A stretch of DNA of 64,000 nt from Mammaliicoccus sp. Dog046 (GTDB lineage Bacteria > Bacillota > Bacilli > Staphylococcales > Staphylococcaceae). Numbering within the stretch: position 1 is the first letter of the stretch; every line of letters begins with the position of its first letter. Below, piece by piece: positions 44,449 to 53,376 of the stretch. Where the stretch lies: assembly GCF_034039665.1 (NCBI RefSeq), contig NZ_CP120131.1:1846446-1910445 (forward strand), read 5' to 3'. The notes beneath the pieces are model-generated. The model did not search any database. It was not told where the DNA came from and saw only the letters and a list, made by a program, of their open reading frames with translations. Both the position numbers and the translations under genes were made by a program.

Positions 44449-45135
44449 TTAGTTTTTTGGTTCAAAATATCTTGTAATTTGTCCTGTAACATTATAACTC
44501 ATGACAACTTTAGCGTAATCATCAAGGTATAATTTAGATATTTGTGTTGGATTTGCATATTCAAGCAATTGTCCATAGAAATCATTGATAATTTCTTCAC
44601 TATCAATTTGATCAAATTGTACATAGTAATAATATTTATTATCTAACATATATAGTAAGTCAGTAAATACAATGTCTTTGTGTTCGTTATAATGTGCGTA
44701 TTCAATAATATCTTCTAACTCTTCGAATCTAACAAGCAAACCAATATCTTTAGGGATGAATGGTTTATCATCATTATCTTCATTTAAAAGTTCTCCGATA
44801 TTTTGATCTGAATCGAGTGCTTGAGATAAGAAATCATTGACTTGATATTCTAATTGTTCATTAGATTCTTCATCAGTCATGTTCATCAGTTCATCACCTT
44901 TAGATTTTGAAACTGTTACTTCAACACCCTTTTCAAATGCATGTACTTGAATCCATAATGGGCCTTCAACTACAAATTCTTCTTCGTCATTAATTTCATC
45001 CATCATTGACCAGAAAAACTCTTCCCCACGTTTACGGTTTGTCCATAAGTCTTCCCTTTTAAAACCACGTGCTTCGATATCCTGATATGTGATAAATAAC
45101 TTTACAGTTGTTTCATCAATTCGTTCTATTCTCAT
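44449..45135 (-). CDS. mecA: Adaptor protein MecA
   Basis: This 228-residue protein is the adaptor of the ClpC-ClpP protease, not the methicillin-resistance penicillin-binding protein. The N-terminal substrate domain begins MRIERIDETTVKLFITYQDI, with KREDLWTNRKRGEEFFWSMM. An acidic linker precedes the C-terminal ClpC-binding domain (LGLLVRFEELEDIIEYA region). It targets ComK in Bacillus. GGGAG precedes the ATG. spx lies upstream and coiA downstream, the conserved spx-mecA-coiA-pepF order. Confidence 0.94.
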   Translation of the reverse strand: MRIERIDETTVKLFITYQDIEARGFKREDLWTNRKRGEEFFWSMMDEINDEEEFVVEGPLWIQVHAFEKGVEVTVSKSKGDELMNMTDEESNEQLEYQVNDFLSQALDSDQNIGELLNEDNDDKPFIPKDIGLLVRFEELEDIIEYAHYNEHKDIVFTDLLYMLDNKYYYYVQFDQIDSEEIINDFYGQLLEYANPTQISKLYLDDYAKVVMSYNVTGQITRYFEPKN

Positions 45136-45280
45136 AATGTCACACTCCCTTACTGTCGGAATAGTACATTCATTGTATTATAAACAAATACATTTTAACA
45201 GTAATTTGTTTAATCCATCAGCATTTAATTTTAAATACTCATACAGCACGTATTATCCCGTTTAAATTTGATAAAAAAAT

Positions 45281-45319
45281 AAAATAAGAGGCAGCGACAA
45301 AAAATGTCACAGCCTCTTA
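45281..45319 (-). terminator. Terminator of spx
   Basis: A stem TAAGAGGC-T-GTGACA paired with TGTCGCTGCCTCTTA with minor mismatches is followed by a T run on the minus strand. Confidence 0.8.
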
Positions 45320-45338
45320 AATTTAATATTAGATTAAA

Positions 45339-45734
45339 TTAGTCAACCATACGTTGCGCTTCCATTAGTTGGAACGTACGTACTTTTCTTGGTAAGAAAC
45401 GACGAATCTCATCTTCGTTATATCCAACTTGTAAACGTTTGTCATCTAAAATAATTGGACGACGAAGTAAACCTGGATTATCTTGTATAATTGTATATAA
45501 TTCTTGTAGAGGTAATGCATCGATATCTACATTTAATTTTTGATATGTTTTAGAACGAGTTGAAATGATTTCATCTGTTCCATCTTCTGTCATTTTTAAG
45601 ATTGCTTTAATTTCATCTAATGTTAAATGTTCTGAAAAAATATTTCGCTCCGTATACGGAATGTCATGTTCTTGTAACCATGCTTTCGCTTTACGGCAAG
45701 ATGTGCAACTTGGTGAAGTAAATAATGTTACCAT
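45339..45734 (-). CDS. spx: Redox regulator Spx
   Basis: This 131-residue ArsC-like protein has exactly the Spx length. It binds the RNA polymerase alpha C-terminal domain and reprograms transcription under thiol stress. The redox switch CTSC is at residues 10-13 ([17 protein letters not shown]), and the conserved [19 protein letters not shown] is near residue 90. The ATG at 45734 is chosen over 45743, because GGAGAG lies upstream and [10 protein letters not shown] is the universal start. The Spx adaptor YjbH is encoded at 40426-41232. Confidence 0.96.
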   Translation of the reverse strand: MVTLFTSPSCTSCRKAKAWLQEHDIPYTERNIFSEHLTLDEIKAILKMTEDGTDEIISTRSKTYQKLNVDIDALPLQELYTIIQDNPGLLRRPIILDDKRLQVGYNEDEIRRFLPRKVRTFQLMEAQRMVD

Positions 45735-46005
45735 ACATCTCACTCTCCTAATCGAATATAATTTATGTTAAACGTCAGTGATTTTATAAGATACTTTACA
45801 CTTATAACATATATACCCATTATAGCTATAGGTTAAACAACATATGTTCACTTGGTTTACTCTTTATCTATTTGCTATAAATACATTGTATAACTCAAAG
45901 ATTAAAATTAAATGAGAAACTACTAATAATTCATTAAAAACCAAATAAATTATTGGTGAATTTTCTATTCACAACATATTTATCTATTAACTAGAATAAC
46001 ACAAC

Positions 46006-46033
46006 TTACAAATGATTAAAATACTGTTATAAT
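46006..46033 (+). promoter_or_regulatory. trpS promoter
   Basis: A -35 TTACAA (46006-46011) and a -10 TATAAT (46028-46033) are 16 bases apart. The leader to the ATG is only about 30 bases. No T-box signature is seen. The remainder of the gap 45735-46070 is AT-rich with nothing recognised. Confidence 0.65.
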
Positions 46034-46040
46034 GATATAA

Positions 46041-47066
<1,026 letters not shown>

Positions 47067-47074
47067 TAAATATT

Positions 47075-47113
47075 AAAACGACTTGGATGAAAAAATCCAA
47101 GTCGTTTTTTTGT
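47075..47113 (+). terminator. Terminator of trpS
   Basis: A 14-bp stem AAAACGACTTGGAT with its complement around a six-base loop, followed by seven Ts. Confidence 0.92.
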
Positions 47114-47156
47114 TGTCGACATCCCTATTTTATAATGAAAGATGTTCTAACGGGAT

Positions 47157-47480
47157 TGTTTCTCAGAACTATCTCGTTAGCGCTTTGAACACTAACTTTT
47201 TTCATGATTTTTCACCTAAAAGCAGGATTTTTCCCCGCTAACGGGATTGTTTTCACTTTCTATCTCGTTAGATTTTCTAACAGGATTGTTTCCTAAAACT
47301 ATCTCGTTAGCGCGTTGAACACTAACTTTTTTCATGATTTTTCACCTAAAAACAGGATTTTTCCCCGCTAACGGGATTGTTTTTACTTTCTATCTCGTTA
47401 GAATTTTTAACGGGATTGTTTTCACTTTCTATCTCGTTAGATTTTCTAACAGGATTGTTTCCTAAAACTATCTCGTTAGC
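47157..47480. repeat. Tandem two-hairpin array, 130-bp period
   Basis: The same two 34-base hairpin types as at 32.6 kb alternate here (arms CTAACGGGAT / ATCTCGTTAG). CGCTAACGG starts at 47236 and 47366, a 130-bp period. The spacer of about 57 bases (with CACTAACTTTTTTCATG) is different from that at 32.6 kb but repeated within this locus. Near the right end one hairpin of the first type is doubled. It lies between the convergent trpS and oppA genes. Confidence 0.93.
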
Positions 47481-47494
47481 GCGTTATACATAGT

Positions 47495-47574
47495 ATTTTT
47501 TAGCGCTGACTCCTGCGGGAACAGCATGATTCGAAGACTACAGGCTGAGAACATGCCCGCGGAAAGCATGCGCA
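47495..47574. mobile_element. 80-bp MITE-like element, copy 1
   Basis: These 80 bases are identical to 51461-51540. The ends, ATTTTTTAGCGC and GCGCAAAAAAT, form an imperfect terminal inverted repeat. The inside is GC-richer than its surroundings and has complementary GCGGG/CCCGC and GCATG/CATGC segments. It has no coding capacity. It stands at the right edge of the hairpin array. Similar tgcgggaa...cccgcggaaagc palindromes occur, as I recall, in other Bacillales; I cannot check this here. Confidence 0.75.
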
Positions 47575-47595
47575 AAAAATACTAATAAATATTAA

Positions 47596-47762
47596 AACGA
47601 GGCTGGGACATAATATATGTCTCAGCCTCGTTTGAGTTTCTTGGCAGTAGATGACTGAGTTAAAAATGCGCTTGTATCAAGCTTTTTTCAACTCTAGTCA
47701 TCCTTGCCGGGGCGAGATACGAAATCTTTTTTTGTAAATTAGATTTCTGTCCCGCTCCCGTT
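47596..47762. repeat. Composite hairpin region (terminator-like staphylococcal repeat)
   Basis: Three nested stems follow each other. The first is a stem on GAGGCTGGGACATA (47596-47632). The second is a dyad GATGACT / AGTCATC enclosing GCTTG-TAT-CAAGC (47646-47702). The third is GGGGCGAGATACGAAATCT with AGATTTCTGTCCCGCTCCC (47709-47760). The last recurs at 51580-51633. It is placed after the oppA stop on the minus strand and can act as its terminator. No gene is seen in the rest of 47067-47778. Confidence 0.7.
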
Positions 47763-47778
47763 TTTTTGTTCTCATATA

Positions 47779-49404
47779 TTATTTCTCAATATAGGCTTCT
47801 TTTAATGTTGTCACACCACCAAATTGATGATTCACGACATTTTTAACATTTGATTTCTGCATTTGTGCTACCCCAACTTGATAAAGTGGAACAATGCCCG
47901 CTTCATTTAACAACATACCTTCTGCACGCTGTAATTCAGATAATCGTTTATCAGGGTTACTCGCTAATGTTGAATCTGCTGCTTTTATAATACTGTCATA
48001 TGATTTATTAGACCATCCTGTATTATTGTGAGATCCATCAGTTACATATAATTCTAGGAATGTCATTGGATCTGGATAATCCGGAATCCAATTCTCTAGT
48101 GACATTTCATATTCCCCTTTTGAAACAACATCTAATTTTTGTTTAAATGGTTGTTGTTTGATTTTAATTGTAACGCCAGGTAGATTTTTTTCTAATTGCT
48201 CTTTAAAGTACTCTGCATCTCTTTTAGCTGTATCTTTATCATAAGTCATTAACTCTATTGTGAACTTATCTTTTCCTAATGCTTTTTTAGCTTTTTCAAA
48301 ATGCGCTTTCGCTTCTTTTACGTTGTATTGATTTTTATTTTTTACGCCATCTTGATATTCTTTGCCTTTACTATCTTTCACAAAACCTTTTGGTACAAAA
48401 TTATCTGCTGCTATTGAACCATTATTTAAATTATTTTTCACATATGCTTCTTTATCAATCGCTTTCGCAAATGCTAATCTAAAGTCTTTATTCTTAAATT
48501 CTGGAACGGTATCTTCATTTAATTTGAAGTAATATGTCACTGTTCCTAATTCTGTACTAAATTCTTTCTTATCTTTATATTTCTTAACTTGTTCTGCTGG
48601 GACATCTACAATATCCAATTTATTCGTTTCATATAAATTCATCGCTGTTGATGCTTCTTTGACGACTTGGTAGTTCACTTTATTTAATTTCACTTTACCT
48701 TTATCCCAATATTCATCATTTTTAGTTAAAGTTACTTTATCATCTGGTTTCCATTGTGACATTTTAAATGGTCCATTATAAAGTGTAGATTTTACAGTAG
48801 TTCCATACTTATCGCCTTGTTTTTCAACGAATTTTTTATTTTGAGGCATAAATGTTCCAAATGATAATAACTCTTTGTAATATGGTAGTGATTTTGTTAG
48901 CTCAAATTCTAAAGTATGATCGTCTATTGCTTTAACCCCTAAATCTTCCGGTTTTTTCTTACCCGTATTAATTGCTTCAGCATTTTTAATATCGAATAAA
49001 ATGTATGCATATTCAGATGCTGTATCTGGGTCTACAACTTTTCTCCAAGCATACACAAAATCATTTGCAGTAACTGGATCACCATTTGACCATTTCGCAT
49101 CATCTCTTAATTTAACTGTCCATTTTTTACCGTCATTTGTAATTTTCGGTTCGCCTTTAGCAACTGCCGGAATGGCCTTATCATCTTTATCTAATGTATA
49201 TAACCCTTCCATCGTTTGGAAGAACATATCAAATGATAATCCATCTGTAGCCATTGCCGAATCCATAGTAGGAACATCCCCATTGATTTGTAAATCAAGC
49301 GTTTCATCGCTCTTACTGTCTTTCTTTCCTCCACCTGAAGAACACGCACTTAGTACTAATACCGCCGTTAACATGATTGCCATGAACTTTAAAAATTTAG
49401 ACAT
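47779..49404 (-). CDS. OppA-like peptide-binding lipoprotein (fourth of four)
   Basis: This 541-residue family 5 solute-binding protein has a signal peptide ending in the lipobox VLSAC with the lipidated Cys at residue 21. The body has the family core (WTVKLRDDAKWSNGDPVTAND near residue 90, GPFKMSQWKPDDKVTL near 205, and DYPDPMTFLELYVTDGSHNN near 425). It delivers oligopeptides to OppBCDF. The ATG at 49404 has AAGGGGG nine bases upstream; the ATG at 49413 has no space. It is closest to the next copy (49439-51076), from which it is separated by 34 bases. Confidence 0.9.
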   Translation of the reverse strand: MSKFLKFMAIMLTAVLVLSACSSGGGKKDSKSDETLDLQINGDVPTMDSAMATDGLSFDMFFQTMEGLYTLDKDDKAIPAVAKGEPKITNDGKKWTVKLRDDAKWSNGDPVTANDFVYAWRKVVDPDTASEYAYILFDIKNAEAINTGKKKPEDLGVKAIDDHTLEFELTKSLPYYKELLSFGTFMPQNKKFVEKQGDKYGTTVKSTLYNGPFKMSQWKPDDKVTLTKNDEYWDKGKVKLNKVNYQVVKEASTAMNLYETNKLDIVDVPAEQVKKYKDKKEFSTELGTVTYYFKLNEDTVPEFKNKDFRLAFAKAIDKEAYVKNNLNNGSIAADNFVPKGFVKDSKGKEYQDGVKNKNQYNVKEAKAHFEKAKKALGKDKFTIELMTYDKDTAKRDAEYFKEQLEKNLPGVTIKIKQQPFKQKLDVVSKGEYEMSLENWIPDYPDPMTFLELYVTDGSHNNTGWSNKSYDSIIKAADSTLASNPDKRLSELQRAEGMLLNEAGIVPLYQVGVAQMQKSNVKNVVNHQFGGVTTLKEAYIEK

Positions 49405-49438
49405 ATGACTCATCCCCCTTATATTTTAAATACTGAAA

Positions 49439-51076
49439 TTACTTTTGAACTGAAGCATGTTTCAAATCAGTATCTCCACCAAATTGGTGTCTTTCAATGC
49501 CTTTAACATAGTCTTGAGTCAGTCTTGCATTACCTTGTTGATAGATCGGCACAACTACCGCTTCATCTAGCAATAATGATTCTGCATCTTGCATTGTACT
49601 AATACGTTCTTGCTCTTTATTTAATAGTGCATGTCCTGCTTCATTGATTTTCTTATCATATTCTTTATTTTTCCAACCTGTTTCATTCATTACATTGTCA
49701 CTCGTAAATAATTCTAAGAATGTCATCGCATCTGGGTAATCAGGGCCCCATCTACCAAATGAAATTTGATAATCCATCTTTTCTTCTAGTTTTAATTTTT
49801 GTTTGTAAGGTTGTTGTTTCACTTTAATTGTTACGCCCGGTAAATTCTGTTCAATTTGTTCTTTGAAGTATTCTGCATCTTTTTTCGCATTATCTTGATC
49901 GTAAGTTAATAATTCAAAAGTGAATTTATCTTTGCCAAGTGATTTTTTAGCTGCTTCTAAATGTTTCTTAGCTGCTTTTTTATCGAATTTATTTTCAGAT
50001 TTCACGCCTTTAACGTAATCTTCACCTTTCGTATCTTTAACAAATTCTGTTGGCACTAGTGTATTCGCTGCTTTTGAACCATTATTTAAATTACTCTTAA
50101 CGTATTGGTCTTTATCAATCGATTGTGCGATTGCCATTCTTAAATCTTTATTTTTAAATTCAGGTACATCTTTTTGATTCAATCTCATGAAGTACACTCT
50201 TGCTTCAAGCTCCGTATTATAAGCTTTATCTTTTTTATATTTATTAACGTTTTCAGCTGGGATTAAAGTTTCATCCACATCGTCTGCGTTATACATATTT
50301 AATGCAGTTTGAGGCTCTTTCACTACTTTATAATTTACTGCGTCTAATTTCACATTACCTTTATCCCAGTAATGTTTATTCTTTATTAATGTGTAACGAT
50401 CTTCCGTTTTCCAACTTGATAAAGTAAATGGTCCATTGTATAGCGTGTCTTTTGCTGTTGTACCGTATTTCTCACCTTTATCTTTGGCAAACTTCTCGTT
50501 TTGAGGTAAGAATGAACCAAATGTTAATAACTCTTGATAATATGGTAACTCACGATTCAATTTGATTTCTAAAGTATGATCATCAATTGCTTTCACACCT
50601 AATTCACTAGGCTTTTTCTTTCCATTATTAATGTCTTCTGCGTTCTTAATATCAAACATAATAAATGCATATTCAGAAGCTGTCTTTGGATCTACAAGTT
50701 TACGCCAAGCATATACAAAATCTTGTGCTGTCACATCATCACCATTAGACCACTTTGCATCTCGTAGTTTAATAGTCCAAGTCAGCCCATCATCTGACTT
50801 TTCAGGATCAGACTTCGCAATGCCAGGTATCGCCTTATCATTCTTATCTAACTTGTACAAACCCTCCATCGTATTATTTAATGTATCAAAAGAAACTGCA
50901 TCTGTTGCTAATGTCGAATCCATGGATGGTATATCAGATATAGAAATTAAACGTAACTTTTTGCCATCCCCTGCAGAAGAGCTACTGTTATCCTTTCCAC
51001 CACCACTACATGCTGATAAAACCAACACTAATGATAACAATACGAGTACTTGCCACCTCAAATATTTCTTGTTCAT
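49439..51076 (-). CDS. OppA-like peptide-binding lipoprotein (third of four)
   Basis: This 545-residue lipoprotein has the lipobox VLSAC followed by SGGGKDNSSSS. The family core is present (WTIKLRDAKWSNGDDVTAQD, with one residue missing relative to the paralogs, and DYPDAMTFLELFTSDNVMNE). AAGGGG lies eight bases before the ATG at 51076. Weak CodY-like sequences (three mismatches) lie at 51100-51125. It is separated from the upstream oppA copy by 568 bases with a hairpin array and a MITE-like element, so it probably has its own promoter and forms a unit with the fourth copy. Confidence 0.9.
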   Translation of the reverse strand: MNKKYLRWQVLVLLSLVLVLSACSGGGKDNSSSSAGDGKKLRLISISDIPSMDSTLATDAVSFDTLNNTMEGLYKLDKNDKAIPGIAKSDPEKSDDGLTWTIKLRDAKWSNGDDVTAQDFVYAWRKLVDPKTASEYAFIMFDIKNAEDINNGKKKPSELGVKAIDDHTLEIKLNRELPYYQELLTFGSFLPQNEKFAKDKGEKYGTTAKDTLYNGPFTLSSWKTEDRYTLIKNKHYWDKGNVKLDAVNYKVVKEPQTALNMYNADDVDETLIPAENVNKYKKDKAYNTELEARVYFMRLNQKDVPEFKNKDLRMAIAQSIDKDQYVKSNLNNGSKAANTLVPTEFVKDTKGEDYVKGVKSENKFDKKAAKKHLEAAKKSLGKDKFTFELLTYDQDNAKKDAEYFKEQIEQNLPGVTIKVKQQPYKQKLKLEEKMDYQISFGRWGPDYPDAMTFLELFTSDNVMNETGWKNKEYDKKINEAGHALLNKEQERISTMQDAESLLLDEAVVVPIYQQGNARLTQDYVKGIERHQFGGDTDLKHASVQK

Positions 51077-51252
51077 ACACATTTCCCCTTATTCGATTTT
51101 TGAAAATTCAGTCATTTTCTGAACTTTCTTTAATTATAAAGATAATTTCAATTTGACGCAACATAACTTTAAATTATATGAATAGAATATATTTTTTGTT
51201 TATTACATTAACTTTTGTAATTAATCAAGATTTTTAGTAGGCTATGTTCGCT

Positions 51253-51417
51253 CTAACGAGATTGTTTCCTAAAACTATCTCGTTAGTGAGTTATTTTCTC
51301 ATTTTTTGTAATTAATCAGGATTTTTCGTGGGCTTTGTTCGCTCTAACGAGATTGTTTTTACTTTCTATCTCGTTAGATTTTCTAACAGGATTGTTTCCC
51401 ATAACTATCTCGTTAGC
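51253..51417. repeat. Short hairpin array, CTAACG family
   Basis: Three 34-base hairpins with arms CTAACGAGAT / ATCTCGTTAG are present: one of the second loop type, a spacer of about 57 bases, then first and second types joined by ATTTT. The spacer (with AATCAGGATTTTTCGTGGGC) is specific to this locus. It is upstream of the third oppA gene. Confidence 0.92.
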
Positions 51418-51460
51418 CATGCTCAATGTTGCTTGTCAGCCTTCACTTGCAATGTTCAGC

Positions 51461-51540
51461 ATTTTTTAGCGCTGACTCCTGCGGGAACAGCATGATTCGA
51501 AGACTACAGGCTGAGAACATGCCCGCGGAAAGCATGCGCA
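51461..51540. mobile_element. 80-bp MITE-like element, copy 2
   Basis: This copy is identical over 80 bases to 47495-47574 and again lies on the right side of a CTAACG hairpin array. It is followed by TAAAAAATGCCGACAAAG, the same type of sequence that borders the array at 33.2 kb. No open reading frame inside is believed coding. Confidence 0.75.
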
Positions 51541-51577
51541 TAAAAAATGCCGACAAAGTGATAACTTTGTCGACACT
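51541..51577 (-). terminator. Terminator after the second oppA gene
   Basis: The minus-strand stem TGTCGACAAAGT with ACTTTGTCGGCA is followed by six Ts. It is nearly the same as the cpaA terminator at 33245-33286. Confidence 0.85.
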
Positions 51578-51579
51578 CT

Positions 51580-51633
51580 GGGAGGATGGGATTACGAAAT
51601 CTTTTTTATAAATTAGATTTCTGTCCCACTCCC
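51580..51633. repeat. Hairpin repeat related to 47709-47760
   Basis: GGGAGGATGGGATTACGAAATCT pairs imperfectly with AGATTTCTGTCCCACTCCC. The same motif pair is found at 47709-47760, in both cases just downstream of an oppA gene on the minus strand. GGGAGTGGGACAGAAAT-type repeats are familiar in staphylococcal intergenic DNA. Confidence 0.7.
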
Positions 51634-51644
51634 TTTAACTTAAA

Positions 51645-53306
51645 TTATTTAGCTCCAGCGATTTCTACTTCTTTAAGTGAATAATCGCCACCATATTTAT
51701 GATTTTGCCAATTTTTAATATAAGGCTGTCTCAAACGAGCTGCACCAGTTTGGTATAACGGTGTAATAGACGCAGATTCTAAGAATTGAGATTCTGCATT
51801 TTGTAGCTCCTTAATTCTTTCATCACTTTTATCAGATTTTAGCATTTCATCTGAATTAGCTTTTTCAAGTGCTTTATCATATTCTTTATTAGCATAACCT
51901 GTTTGGTTATGTGGTGAATCTGATGTAAATAAATCTAAAAATGTTGTTGGATCTGGATAGTCAGGGAACCAACCTGCAAATGAAATATCGAAATCTTTTT
52001 TAGCTTCTAAAGATAATTTTTGTTTAAATGGTTGTTGTTTAATTTTTAATGTGACACCTGGTAAATTCTTCTCAATTTGCTCCTTAACGAACTCACCTGC
52101 TTTTTTAGATTCGTCTTCATCATAAGTGAGTAATTCAATCGTAATTTTATCTTTACCTAACGCCTTTTTAGCTTTTTCTAAATGTTTTTTAGCTTCTTTC
52201 TTATCATAACTTAATGGAGATTTAACGCCTTTTGTATAATCATTTCCTTTACTATCTTTAACAAAATCTTTAATCATAAGTGTGTCTAATGGTTTAGAAC
52301 CATTATTAAGTAATGAATTGACATACGATTTCTTATCTATTGATTTTGAAATTGCTAATCTAAGGTCTTTATTTTTCAGGTTTTTATTTTTTTCTTTGTT
52401 AATTCTAAAGAAATAACTACCTGACGTAGCTTCTGTTGAGAAATCTTCTCTACCTTTGTATTTCTTAATATTTTGAGCATCTAATCCAACAGTATCAAGT
52501 TTACCTGTTTGATACATATTAATTGCCGTTTGTGTGTCTTTAATAATTTTCACATTAACTGCATCTAATTTCACTTTCTTTTTATCCCAATAATTTTCAT
52601 TCCGTTCAAGTTTCCACTTATCTTCTGTTTTCCATTCAGTTAATTTGAAAGGACCATTTGATAACGTTGACTTAGCAGTAGTACCATATTTTTCACCTTG
52701 TGATTTCACAAATTTTTCATTTTGAGGCATATATGATGCAAATGCCAATAAACTTTCCATCCATGGAACGTCTTTAACTAATTTAATTTCTAGCGTATGA
52801 TCATCAACTGCTTTAACACCAAGGTCTTCTACTTTTTTCTTACCTGCTGTAATATCTTTGGCATTCTGAATATTTTCAAACATATACGAGAATTCAGCAG
52901 CAGTATCTGGATCTACAGAACGTCTCCATGCAAACACAAAATCATTTGCAGTAACAGGATCTCCGTTTGACCACTTTGCGTTATCTCTTAATTTTATCGT
53001 CCAAGTTTTACCGTCACTTGATTTTTCAGGTTTTCCTTTAGCCACACCAGGAACTGGTTTATCATCCTTATCAAGCACATATAAGCCTTCTAATGTTTGT
53101 GTGAACGTCGTAAATGAAACTTGATCAGACGCTAATGATGAATCCATTGTAGGGATATCATCACCTGAAGATAAATTTAATTCATTCTTTTCTTTTGTTT
53201 TTTTAATATTATCTTCATTAGATTTCTTATTACCTCCACTACATGCCGATAATATTAATACCATTGATGCGATAACTGCTATGAATACAAAAAAATTTTT
53301 ATTCAT
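51645..53306 (-). CDS. OppA-like peptide-binding lipoprotein (second of four)
   Basis: This 553-residue lipoprotein begins MNKNFFVFIAVIASMVLILS with the lipobox ILSAC, then SGGNKKSNED. The core shows WTIKLRDNAKWSNGDPVTAND and DYPDPTTFLDLFTSDSPHNQ, and the ending GGDYSLKEVEIAGAK is shared with the first copy. The ATG at 53306 has AAGGAGG at ideal spacing; the frame upstream to 53348 runs through the terminator of the previous gene and is not coding. It follows the first oppA by 70 bases with a terminator between, so its expression may be lower or separate. Confidence 0.9.
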   Translation of the reverse strand: MNKNFFVFIAVIASMVLILSACSGGNKKSNEDNIKKTKEKNELNLSSGDDIPTMDSSLASDQVSFTTFTQTLEGLYVLDKDDKPVPGVAKGKPEKSSDGKTWTIKLRDNAKWSNGDPVTANDFVFAWRRSVDPDTAAEFSYMFENIQNAKDITAGKKKVEDLGVKAVDDHTLEIKLVKDVPWMESLLAFASYMPQNEKFVKSQGEKYGTTAKSTLSNGPFKLTEWKTEDKWKLERNENYWDKKKVKLDAVNVKIIKDTQTAINMYQTGKLDTVGLDAQNIKKYKGREDFSTEATSGSYFFRINKEKNKNLKNKDLRLAISKSIDKKSYVNSLLNNGSKPLDTLMIKDFVKDSKGNDYTKGVKSPLSYDKKEAKKHLEKAKKALGKDKITIELLTYDEDESKKAGEFVKEQIEKNLPGVTLKIKQQPFKQKLSLEAKKDFDISFAGWFPDYPDPTTFLDLFTSDSPHNQTGYANKEYDKALEKANSDEMLKSDKSDERIKELQNAESQFLESASITPLYQTGAARLRQPYIKNWQNHKYGGDYSLKEVEIAGAK

Positions 53307-53332
53307 TTTTAGCCTCCTTTTAGTATGTATAT

Positions 53333-53367
53333 AAAGAAAAGCAATCAATGTTTACATTGATTGCTTT
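53333..53367 (-). terminator. Terminator between first and second oppA
   Basis: A perfect 13-bp stem AAAGCAATCAATG / CATTGATTGCTTT with a four-base loop and a T-rich tail follows the first oppA gene. Confidence 0.88.
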
Positions 53368-53376
53368 CATTTAATT

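Noticed and set aside
44449-45135. mecA as a methicillin-resistance determinant
   Set aside because: The product is the 228-residue ClpC adaptor MecA. It has no penicillin-binding or transpeptidase motifs.
51426-51611. Open frame across the 80-bp element and terminator
   Set aside because: It crosses a terminator and a hairpin repeat, has no ribosome site, and the element at the other site gives no comparable frame.
53307-53348. Longer N-terminus of the second OppA-like protein
   Set aside because: The extension lies in the terminator of the previous gene and would put 14 residues before a normal lipoprotein signal peptide.
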